NCBI GenBank assembly: GCA_017555685.1
Contig: JAFZFW010000012.1
Coordinates: 1 to 5,581 of the forward strand
Direction of reading: 5' to 3'
DNA: 5,581 nt
DNA from: Methanocorpusculum sp.
Lineage (GTDB): Archaea; Halobacteriota; Methanomicrobia; Methanomicrobiales; Methanocorpusculaceae
The translations under genes were made by a program, and so were the position numbers. Each line of letters begins with the position of its first letter. Position 1 is the first letter of the stretch. The notes under the pieces were generated by a model, which made no database searches, was not told where the DNA came from, and saw only the letters and a list, made by a program, of their open reading frames with translations. Below are positions 1 through 5,474 of this stretch, one piece after another.

Positions 1-50
1 AGCGTTGCGAAGTCATACTTTTTGTTGTAGGTAATCTGGTAAAATGCCAT
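1..50 (-). CDS. N-terminal fragment of an unidentified protein (runs off the left edge)
   Basis: An open minus-strand frame starts with ATG at 50-48 and stays open to the window edge, giving MAFYQITYNKKYDFAT. The reason to call it is the site in front: on the minus strand AGGAG lies six bases before the ATG, the best Shine-Dalgarno sequence in this window. The AT-rich stretch behind it (about 85-125) holds TATA-like sequences such as the minus-strand TTAATTAATAATC at about 112-124, which would give a leader of roughly 40 bases. Sixteen residues are too few to name a family. The start and strand are seen in the sequence; that it is a real gene is inferred from the ribosome site and the open frame. 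It would be transcribed away from the repeat array at 133-185. Confidence 0.55.
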   Translation of the reverse strand, partial: MAFYQITYNKKYDFAT

Positions 51-132
51 CGTGGACTCCTGTCTCGTGTTGATGATACGTTATTGATTTTGATATGTGT
101 TTAATGTTACGATTATTAATTAAGTAATACTA

Positions 133-185
133 TTTTTGTATTTTTGTAATATTTGTAATATTTGTAATATTTGTGATATTTGTGT
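133..185. repeat. Short tandem array of a 9-base unit (TATTTGTAA)
   Basis: Read on the plus strand, near-identical 9-base units follow each other: TTTTTGTAA (141-149), TATTTGTAA (150-158), TATTTGTAA (159-167), TATTTGTGA (168-176) and TATTTGTGT (177-185), preceded by an eight-base partial copy TTTTTGTA (133-140). The two central copies are identical and divergence grows toward both ends. The array sits 83-135 bases upstream of the ATG of the left-edge minus-strand gene, so it lies beyond a normal core promoter. It could be a set of iterated protein-binding sites or a neutral slippage product. The units are far too short and unspaced for CRISPR. Confidence 0.85.
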
Positions 186-327
186 GATTCGGCAATTGTT
201 TCGTCATCTCTTCTCATACGCATGCGTGACCACTTTGGTATTCGATATGAGCCGTAAGGGATGCAGGTAATACTTTGTGTGTGTTTTTGCCGGGACACAA
301 AAAAGCTGTTCCTCTTCCTATAGGTTG

Positions 328-349
328 GGCGGATAGTTTCCTATCTGCT
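328..349. other. Small imperfect hairpin with a four-base loop
   Basis: The arms GGCGGATAG (328-336) and CTATCTGCT (341-349) can pair around the loop TTTC; on plus-strand RNA this is nine pairs including two G-U. On minus-strand RNA the loop reads GAAA, a GNRA tetraloop closed by a G-C pair, with a five-pair inner stem and an A-C mismatch further out. It lies about 20 bases beyond the T-run of the DUF362 terminator on the minus strand, so it could be a back-up 3' end structure. Its function is unknown and a chance origin is possible. Confidence 0.35.
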
Positions 350-368
350 GATGGAAATAATTACGGAG

Positions 369-399
369 AAAAAAAGCAGGGGGGGCAGAGTATCTCTGC
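369..399 (-). terminator. Hairpin plus T-run after the DUF362 gene
   Basis: Five bases after the stop codon, GCAGAG (385-390) and CTCTGC (394-399) form a perfect six-pair stem with a three-base loop. On the minus strand the stem is followed by a C-run and then seven T residues (the A-run at 369-375). Archaeal RNA polymerase stops mainly on T-runs, so the T-run is probably the working part and the hairpin may help or protect the 3' end. Position and orientation match the end of the DUF362 transcript. Confidence 0.5.
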
Positions 400-403
400 T
401 GTT

Positions 404-1507
404 TCAGACTTCAATCAGCCGGTACTCGCGCCTGCCGACATTCATCTCTTCGGCTGCTTCGAGCTGGAGTTCCGGACTGGTTCCCGGCCAGACGCGGGTG
501 AACTTTTCCTCGCCTGCTTCGTGGTGGTCCGGGAGAAGCGAACCATGCACTCCTTCGGCATTGTTCACCAGGTCATAGCATGCTTTATCGAGTGCCACCG
601 GGTCGCGGGATGCGAGGATGCCGATGTCCGGCACAAAGGGAATGTCATTCCATGGGGTGCAGTCACAGTGCGGGGTGATGTTGGTTAAGAAGTTGATGTA
701 GAATGCCTTGCCGGTCTTGTTGGCGACAGCGCCTGCTGCATAGTCTGCCATCTTTTCCACAAAGACCACGCCGTCATCCTGCCAGTCCAGGTCGATTGCA
801 TGCTCCGGACAGACGTTCATGCACATCAGGCATCCCACACAGTGGTCGTAGTCGATAACAATGGATTTGCCTTCGAGTCCGATGCAGAACTCTGCGCAGG
901 CGTTCATGCATGCTCCGCAGGTAACACATTTGTCCTCGAGCACAAAGGGACGGGTTGTGTGCTGTTCGCGTTTTCCCTCGTTTGCGGCACAACCCATACC
1001 TAAGTTTTTGATTGCTCCGCCGAATCCGGCAACTTCGTGACCTTTGAAGTGGGAGACGACCACCAGACTGTCTGCCGCAACGATGTCGGAAGCGATTTTG
1101 ACCGTGTCGAAGTGTTTTCCGTAGACTTCGACCTCTTTATAGTTCTGTCCTTTCAGTCCGTCGGCGATGATAACCGGGCAGGAGACAACCGGATAACAGA
1201 AGCCGTGCTGTGCGGCAGTCTCAAGGTGATCTGCAGAGTTCTTTCTGCCCCCGAGATAGAGCGTATTGGTATCGGTTAAGAATGGTTTGGCACCGGCTTT
1301 TTTTACCTCCTCGACAACGCATGCCACACTCATCGCCGGGACAAACGCATCATTGCCCCGCTCGCCGAAGTGGACCTTTACCGCAGTTAAGTCTCCGGCA
1401 GAGACCATCATGTCAAGGCCTGCAGCACTGCATAATGCCTGAATCTTCTTTTCCGTGCTGCGGTCGGCAGACTGCGCACCGGCACGGGCGATAAATACAT
1501 CTTCCAT
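404..1507 (-). CDS. DUF362 domain protein with two [4Fe-4S] ferredoxin motifs
   Basis: This 367-residue, probably cytoplasmic, iron-sulfur protein belongs to the DUF362 family, whose biochemical role is not established. DUF362 sequence occupies about residues 1-175 and 245-340, with the characteristic stretch around 150-173 (SHFKGHEVAGFGGAIKNLG). Two ferredoxin motifs are inserted: C194, C197, C200, C204 and C223, C226, C229, C233. The second is followed by proline in the classical way; the first is followed by alanine. A further HCDC motif (280-283) precedes the conserved segment DIGILASRDPVALDKACYD (294-312) and may hold another metal. No signal peptide or membrane segment is seen. The ATG at 1507 is chosen because the family sequence starts soon after it; there is no clear Shine-Dalgarno site. 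A weak minus-strand AT element (GAATTATC, centred near 1536) lies about 29 bases upstream, which would suit a leaderless transcript. A redox role is inference. Confidence 0.88.
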   Translation of the reverse strand: MEDVFIARAGAQSADRSTEKKIQALCSAAGLDMMVSAGDLTAVKVHFGERGNDAFVPAMSVACVVEEVKKAGAKPFLTDTNTLYLGGRKNSADHLETAAQHGFCYPVVSCPVIIADGLKGQNYKEVEVYGKHFDTVKIASDIVAADSLVVVSHFKGHEVAGFGGAIKNLGMGCAANEGKREQHTTRPFVLEDKCVTCGACMNACAEFCIGLEGKSIVIDYDHCVGCLMCMNVCPEHAIDLDWQDDGVVFVEKMADYAAGAVANKTGKAFYINFLTNITPHCDCTPWNDIPFVPDIGILASRDPVALDKACYDLVNNAEGVHGSLLPDHHEAGEEKFTRVWPGTSPELQLEAAEEMNVGRREYRLIEV

Positions 1508-1588
1508 GCTTTCTTGTAGGGCGTCTGAGGGGATAATTCTGTGGTTTGTTTTTCTCCCCTTCCGGGTAATGCAGAATGAAATGTATTC

Positions 1589-1595
1589 AAAAAAA
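1589..1595 (-). terminator. T-run terminator after the CNNM transporter gene
   Basis: On the minus strand the transporter stop codon (1603-1601) is followed after five bases by seven T residues. A T-run directly after a stop codon is the usual intrinsic termination signal in Archaea. No stem precedes it. It suggests the transporter and DUF362 genes are separate transcripts, at least in part. Confidence 0.45.
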
Positions 1596-1600
1596 GAGGA

Positions 1601-2875
1601 TTACTCCCCGTCGCTTTCCGCATCTTCATCGTACGGAATCGGGAAGATCATCTTGACCTTTAAAATCTGGCGGCCACGCATCTTTGTAACCATCAGCGTG
1701 ATATCATCTATGGTCTTTACAGACTCTCCAAGACGCGGGATACGGCCTAACTGCGAGAAGATAAGACCTCCAATCGTCTCATAACTGCTCGGGTCTTCCG
1801 GCAGTTCAATCTCGAAGTGCTCATTTAACTGCGCAACACGGACCTGTGCATCGAGCATGTACATGCCCTGAGCAATCTCGATGATGTCTTCGACCTCATC
1901 AACATCGGTCTCATCCATGATGTCGCCGACTAACTCCTCTAAGATATCCTCGATGGTAACGACTCCGGAGAATCCGCCGAACTCATCTAAGACAATGGCT
2001 AAGTGGACGCGTCTTACCTGCAGGTCGCGTAAGAGATCGTCAATCTTTTTCGACTCCGGAACGCAGTAGACCTCGACCATGAGGTTCTTTACGGTCAGCT
2101 TTGTGTTGTCGCCGGATGTGTACGCATCAAACACATCCTTGAAGTTAATCGAACCGACGATGTTGTCCACGGTCTCGTGGTACACCGGAAGACGGGAGTA
2201 TCCGGTCTCTCTGATGTAGGCAACCGCCTCCTCAAGCGTTGCCGAGTCCTCAATCATCGAGACATCCGGTCTTGGCGTCATGACCTCTTTTGCAGTAGTA
2301 TCGTTGAACCGGAGAACGGAGTAGATCATCTCCTTTTCATCCTCTTCGATTGCGCCTTCCATCTCTCCGACATCAATCCATTCGCGCAGCTCCTCTTCGG
2401 TAACTCCCGGAGCGTCCTCGGACTTGCTCAGACCTCTGATTTTATCGTAAATCCAGAAGAACGGCGTCAGGACTTTTGTCATGAAGTAAATCGGGGTTGC
2501 GACAAGGAGTGCAATCCGCTCCTGGTGCTTGTTTGCATACGTCTTTGGACCAATCTCACCAAAGATTAACAGCAGCAGGGTTACAATACCGGTTGCGATT
2601 GCGATACCTGCATCACCGAAGACTTCCAGAGCTGCTGCTGTTGCAAGCGATGCAGCACCGGTGTTTACGATGTTGTTGGCAATCAGGATGGTGATTAAGA
2701 AGTGGTCCGGGGTTTCCTTTAATTTCTCCAGGCGTTTGCCTGCAGCCTTTCCGGATTCCGCGAGCGCCTTTACTTTTGCCCGGTTCAGTCCGACTAAAGC
2801 AACCTCAGATCCTGAGGAGAATGCTGATAAACACAGCAGAATTACAAAAAGAACTATATTCGTATACTCTAACAT
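1601..2875 (-). CDS. CNNM/CorB (HlyC/CorC-type) magnesium transporter with CBS domains
   Basis: A membrane protein of the CNNM/CorB family, expected to move Mg2+ across the cytoplasmic membrane; an archaeal homologue from Methanoculleus is structurally characterised. Numbered from the ATG at 2875 (424 residues): the CNNM/DUF21 domain spans about 1-145, with hydrophobic segments near 3-25, 58-84, 88-107 and 120-140. Conserved marks are SGSE (21-24), the Asn pair in IANNIV (67-68) and GEIGPKTYANK (106-116). A Bateman module follows, CBS1 about 196-252 (KEVMTPRPDV to INFKDV) and CBS2 about 262-318 (ending VVTIEDILEELVGDI), which in relatives binds Mg-ATP. The CorC_HlyC domain fills about 336-410, and an acidic tail ends the protein. 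All domains are present and the length is normal. An in-frame GTG at 2884 would add three residues but directly abuts a hairpin, so ATG is preferred. No Shine-Dalgarno site is seen. The gene appears monocistronic, with its own upstream TATA-like boxes and a T-run after the stop. Confidence 0.92.
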   Translation of the reverse strand: MLEYTNIVLFVILLCLSAFSSGSEVALVGLNRAKVKALAESGKAAGKRLEKLKETPDHFLITILIANNIVNTGAASLATAAALEVFGDAGIAIATGIVTLLLLIFGEIGPKTYANKHQERIALLVATPIYFMTKVLTPFFWIYDKIRGLSKSEDAPGVTEEELREWIDVGEMEGAIEEDEKEMIYSVLRFNDTTAKEVMTPRPDVSMIEDSATLEEAVAYIRETGYSRLPVYHETVDNIVGSINFKDVFDAYTSGDNTKLTVKNLMVEVYCVPESKKIDDLLRDLQVRRVHLAIVLDEFGGFSGVVTIEDILEELVGDIMDETDVDEVEDIIEIAQGMYMLDAQVRVAQLNEHFEIELPEDPSSYETIGGLIFSQLGRIPRLGESVKTIDDITLMVTKMRGRQILKVKMIFPIPYDEDAESDGE

Positions 2876-2884
2876 AAAGCCCAC

Positions 2885-2908
2885 GCCGCATCTGCGGCTA
2901 ATCGATTA
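2885..2908 (-). promoter_or_regulatory. Hairpin and adjacent palindrome in the transporter leader
   Basis: GCCGCA (2885-2890) and TGCGGC (2893-2898) are perfect inverted arms around two bases, so the RNA would fold with about five or six G/C-rich pairs and a tiny loop. Immediately next to it is the ten-base palindrome TAATCGATTA (2899-2908). Both lie between the likely transcription start and the ATG at 2875, and the hairpin touches the alternative GTG at 2884. The structure could affect translation, and the palindrome could be an operator for a dimeric regulator. The symmetry is seen; the role is inferred. Confidence 0.4.
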
Positions 2909-2941
2909 AGAGGATGTCTGCAAACGGTCATAGAATTATTC

Positions 2942-2976
2942 TTATTATATGTGAGTCCTGAGAGCATAAATATATC
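2942..2976 (-). promoter_or_regulatory. TATA-like promoter elements for the CNNM transporter gene
   Basis: On the minus strand two AT-rich boxes resemble archaeal TATA elements: TATATTTA (2974-2967), preceded by the purine-rich CAAGA expected of a BRE, and ATATAATAA (2950-2942). With the usual distance of about 27 bases, transcription would start near 2943 or 2919, leaving a leader of about 68 or 44 bases before the ATG at 2875. Either leader would contain the hairpin at 2885-2898. The transcription start is not proven. Confidence 0.45.
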
Positions 2977-2983
2977 TTGCAGT

Positions 2984-3787
2984 TTATGGTTCCCGATACC
3001 ATTGTGTCTCTTTTGCGAGGATTTCGGTCCGGTCCTGCAGGCTTAAGGTTTTGAAGTTTAAGTCCTCGAACTCATAGGTCACCCGTCCCTGATAGCCGGT
3101 TTTGAGCAGTACGGTTTTGAGTGCTTCGCCTTCCGGTGTGCCGGCAAGCGGGGAGTGCATAGCGCCTGGTCTTCCCAGGCTTGCATGGATGTTTACCATA
3201 CGGTCACTGCAAAGCTCGATGAAGGAGAAGGGATCTCCTGCTGCCTGGGCATGGGCATAGTCGAAGGTGAAGGAAAGCCAGGAGTATTCGTCTAAGACTT
3301 CCCGCATTTCCGGAGCGGTTGTGATGTGGGCGTTTACTGCAGGCGGCATGTTTTCCAAGGCAATCTGCACGGATTTGCCGGCGACATCTGCAAGGCGGCC
3401 TAAGTACTGGTGGAAGCGTTCTTTGTCGAGGTAGGTTACCGGGCGTTTTGCGGTACGCTTTCCGGGATGGATGGTAACAATTCCGCCCCCGAGTGCTTCG
3501 AGCATTTCGATGCAGTCGATGGTACAGTCCGCGGAAAGTGATGCGACTTTGGGGTTGAAGGAGCAGGGGTTTAAGTCGAAGATCGGGGCATGCATGGCGA
3601 GGGGGAAGAGATGCGGGTACTGCTTTTTCTCTTCCAGCAGCTCGTCTACGTTTGCTCCCGCCATCCAGAACTCCGGTGTCTCCATCCAGAACTCCACGGA
3701 ATCAAGACCTGCGGTATTCATGGCAGAGAAGATTTCCGGGGTTTTGTAGGGGTGGAAAAACATGCTGGATGCTTCAAGCTGGTACAT
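2984..3787 (-). CDS. Xylose-isomerase-like TIM-barrel protein (AP_endonuc_2 family, sugar phosphate isomerase/epimerase type)
   Basis: A 267-residue probably soluble enzyme of the divalent-metal TIM-barrel superfamily that includes sugar isomerases/epimerases and endonuclease IV; the substrate cannot be read from the sequence. Numbered from the ATG at 3787, likely metal ligands and active-site residues lie at strand ends in family order: E32, H66 (MHAPI), H107 (TIHPGK), E145 (ALENMP), D176 and H179 (FDYAHA), H201 (NIHASLG), H211 (MHSPLAGTPEG) and E239 (TYEFED). Endonuclease IV has an Asp two residues before the equivalent of H211; here it is Ala, which favours an isomerase-type or other activity. 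The frame stays open upstream to an ATG at 3871, but this would leave four bases before xseA and no promoter room; the added residues look unlike the family. Starting at 3787 puts a TATA-like box at leaderless distance. No Shine-Dalgarno site is seen. The gene is divergent from xseA and ends 108 bases before the transporter start. Confidence 0.82.
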   Translation of the reverse strand: MYQLEASSMFFHPYKTPEIFSAMNTAGLDSVEFWMETPEFWMAGANVDELLEEKKQYPHLFPLAMHAPIFDLNPCSFNPKVASLSADCTIDCIEMLEALGGGIVTIHPGKRTAKRPVTYLDKERFHQYLGRLADVAGKSVQIALENMPPAVNAHITTAPEMREVLDEYSWLSFTFDYAHAQAAGDPFSFIELCSDRMVNIHASLGRPGAMHSPLAGTPEGEALKTVLLKTGYQGRVTYEFEDLNFKTLSLQDRTEILAKETQWYREP

Positions 3788-3810
3788 AATGGATAATTGT
3801 ACGCGGGAGT

Positions 3811-3833
3811 CTAAATAGGTGTTGTATTTTATC
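3811..3833. promoter_or_regulatory. Divergent promoter region between the TIM-barrel gene and xseA
   Basis: The 87 bases between the two starts (3788-3874) hold two AT-rich boxes. TATTTTAT (3825-3832, plus strand) lies about 27 bases before a start site near 3855, giving xseA a leader of about 20 bases. Its complement, ATAAAATA, preceded by CAGGG, could also serve the minus strand with a leader of about 15 bases. A second minus-strand box, TATTTA (3817-3812), is centred 27 bases before the ATG at 3787, which fits a leaderless transcript. Neither gene has a Shine-Dalgarno site, which fits short or absent leaders. No start site is demonstrated. Confidence 0.42.
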
Positions 3834-3874
3834 CCTGTAAACCCGAACCTTTCTTCTTCTCGCAAATCCAATAT

Positions 3875-5269
3875 ATGAGCATGGCAAAAAAAGCGCCCGT
3901 TCAGGCGACCCTTTCCTTTGATGAGAGCGAGAGCGGAAGCGCATTTTCCTTCATAAGCCCGGTCGTAGACCCCAATCCGCTGCCGAAGAAGGAGCCGGAA
4001 GCACCGGATGTGCTCTCGGTCTCCGAGCTTGGCGAACGGATTAAGGAGGTTCTTGACTGCGAGCTTTTAACCGGCATCACGGTTACCGGAGAGGTTACCG
4101 GATACCGGCCGAATGCAAGCGGGCATCTGTACTTTTCCTTAACCGAAAAAGGAGACACTGATGCAGCAGTAGCCTGTGTGATGTGGAAGTATGCCGCAAA
4201 GTACCTCGCCTTCCCCTTAAAGGACGGACTTGCGGTCAATGTCACCGGATACGTGGACTTCTACCCTCCCTCCGGGCGGATGCAGTTTATCGTCAAGAAG
4301 ATTGAACCTGCTGCCGGGGGAAAGACGGGTCTGTATCTGCAAAAGGAGCAGTGGAAAAAACAGCTCGAAGCAGAAGGCACCATCCCGCGTCCCGAATCCG
4401 AGAAGAGAAGCCCTCCGCTGTTTCCCAAATGTGTCGGCGTGGTTACCTCAAAGACCGGTTCGGTCTTACAGGATATCAGAAATGTCTTATCCCGCCGGTA
4501 TCCGCTGCCGATTCTCCTTGCCCCGGCACAGGTGCAGGGAGCAGGTGCCGAGGTCTCGATTGTGTCCGCAATCGAGTCTCTGCAGGGCAAAGTTGATGTC
4601 ATAATCGTAGCCCGCGGAGGAGGAAGCTTCGAGGACCTCTTTGTCTTCAACCATCCCGATGTCGTGCGGGCAATCCGTCGCTCGGCCGTCCCGATTATCA
4701 GCGCAGTCGGCCACGAAACTGACACCACGCTTTCTGATTACGCAAGCGACCGCAGAGTGCCGACCCCGTCTGCCGCGGCAGAAACCGTCGTCCCGGACCG
4801 GACAGTGCTCTTAAACAACCTCGAAGACTACCGCCGGCGCATGCATGATAGGGCACGCAGCATCATCAGTACGAACCGTTCCGCGGTTGCCGAACTGAAG
4901 ATGCGGGTCGACCCGTCCCGCCTGTCCCGCCGGCTTGACATGATGCAGCAGCAGACGGCAGACCTCGAAGAGCGGATAACATCAGCCTTCTCCCGCCGGA
5001 TTAAAGGGGAGAAGGAGAGTGTGGCTCTGCTTGCCGAACGCATCTTTAAAGGCGCGGAGAACCGGGTAAAGACTGCGGTTCTCGAGCTTTCCACGCAGAA
5101 GGAAAAGATTCTTGCGTGCGACCCGAAAAAACCGCTTGAGCGCGGATACGCTCTGGTACAGAAGAACGGGACTGTCATCCGTTCCAAAGAACAGCTCAAA
5201 AAAGATGACCGCTTAACACTCTGTCTTGCTGACGGAGAAGTAACTGCAACAGTGGAGAATATCTTATGA
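3875..5269 (+). CDS. xseA: Exodeoxyribonuclease VII large subunit
   Basis: The catalytic subunit of exonuclease VII, which degrades single-stranded DNA from either end to oligonucleotides in the cytoplasm, acting with several XseB copies. The 464 residues compare with about 456 in E. coli. Order: a variable tail (1-45), the XseA N-terminal OB fold for single-strand DNA binding (about 47-147, with GITVTGEVTGY and GHLYFSL), the catalytic domain (about 180-305), a long charged helical region (about 310-415) expected to form the coiled coil that holds XseB, and the C-terminal segment (416-464, with PLERGYALV). Catalytic marks match those known from E. coli: GVVTSKTGSVLQD ending in D200, RGGGSFEDL with R247, and GHETD with H280 and D283. 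The enzyme should therefore be active. Start: ATG at 3875; an in-frame ATG at 3881 would remove two residues, and no Shine-Dalgarno site decides between them. It leads an operon with xseB. Exonuclease VII is mainly bacterial, so an old transfer into this lineage is likely but inferred. Confidence 0.96.
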   Translation: MSMAKKAPVQATLSFDESESGSAFSFISPVVDPNPLPKKEPEAPDVLSVSELGERIKEVLDCELLTGITVTGEVTGYRPNASGHLYFSLTEKGDTDAAVACVMWKYAAKYLAFPLKDGLAVNVTGYVDFYPPSGRMQFIVKKIEPAAGGKTGLYLQKEQWKKQLEAEGTIPRPESEKRSPPLFPKCVGVVTSKTGSVLQDIRNVLSRRYPLPILLAPAQVQGAGAEVSIVSAIESLQGKVDVIIVARGGGSFEDLFVFNHPDVVRAIRRSAVPIISAVGHETDTTLSDYASDRRVPTPSAAAETVVPDRTVLLNNLEDYRRRMHDRARSIISTNRSAVAELKMRVDPSRLSRRLDMMQQQTADLEERITSAFSRRIKGEKESVALLAERIFKGAENRVKTAVLELSTQKEKILACDPKKPLERGYALVQKNGTVIRSKEQLKKDDRLTLCLADGEVTATVENIL

Positions 5270-5472
5270 CCGAAATTGAAGCAAACGAACCGGACTACGA
5301 GTCCATGATTACCGAGCTTCGGGAGATTGCCCGCAAGCTTGATGATGCAAACACCTCTGTTGAGGATGCGGTAAAGCTGCACACCCGCGGCATGGAACTG
5401 ATTGCCAAGTGCGAGGCGTTCCTTGCCAAAGCTGAACTGACGATTACTGAAGTACGCAAAGGCGAAGAGTAA
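5266..5472 (+). CDS. xseB: Exodeoxyribonuclease VII small subunit
   Basis: A 68-residue, almost wholly helical, charged protein that binds the helical region of XseA to complete exonuclease VII; it has no catalytic centre of its own. The family pattern is clear: YESMITELREIARKLDD (residues 11-27), then the helix SVEDAVKLHTRGMELIAKCEAFLAKAELTI (31-60). Length is in the usual range for small subunits. The ATG overlaps the xseA stop as ATGA, with GGAGA about eight bases upstream inside xseA, so translation is probably coupled, which helps keep the subunits in proportion. The last residues (KGEE) precede a permease start by two bases. Confidence 0.95.
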   Translation: MTEIEANEPDYESMITELREIARKLDDANTSVEDAVKLHTRGMELIAKCEAFLAKAELTITEVRKGEE

Positions 5473-5474
5473 GG

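Larger units (their letters stand above)
51..403. other. Long AT-rich intergenic region
   Basis: This 353-base gap separates the DUF362 gene from the left-edge gene; both are on the minus strand. From right to left in their direction of transcription it holds a hairpin plus T-run terminator (369-399), a second small hairpin (328-349), the palindromes CCTATAGG (317-324) and ACGCATGCGT (218-227), a 9-base tandem array (133-185), and an AT-rich promoter-like stretch (about 85-130) before the ribosome site of the left-edge gene. Short open frames exist (for example minus strand 116-298) but their composition and starts are unconvincing. I see no tRNA or recognisable RNA gene. Confidence 0.6.

Noticed and set aside
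133..185. CRISPR array
   Set aside because: The units are nine bases and directly adjacent, with no spacers and no cas genes nearby.
116..298. Minus-strand 60-codon open frame with a Lys/Tyr-rich repeat end
   Set aside because: It starts at GTG without a good ribosome site, and its repeated Tyr-Tyr-Lys stretch is only the translation of the 9-base tandem array, whose unit is a multiple of three.
275..688. Plus-strand 137-codon open frame
   Set aside because: Most of it lies antisense to the DUF362 gene, which has clear family motifs; the product resembles nothing known to me.
1508..1600. Small gene between the transporter and DUF362 genes
   Set aside because: The 93 bases hold a T-run and promoter-like sequence but no convincing start with an open frame of useful length.
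3788..3871. 28-residue N-terminal extension of the TIM-barrel protein
   Set aside because: It would begin four bases from the xseA start, uses up the whole divergent promoter region, and adds sequence not expected before the first barrel strand.
4261..4728. Minus-strand 155-codon open frame inside xseA
   Set aside because: It is antisense to the catalytic domain of xseA and shows no family signature.
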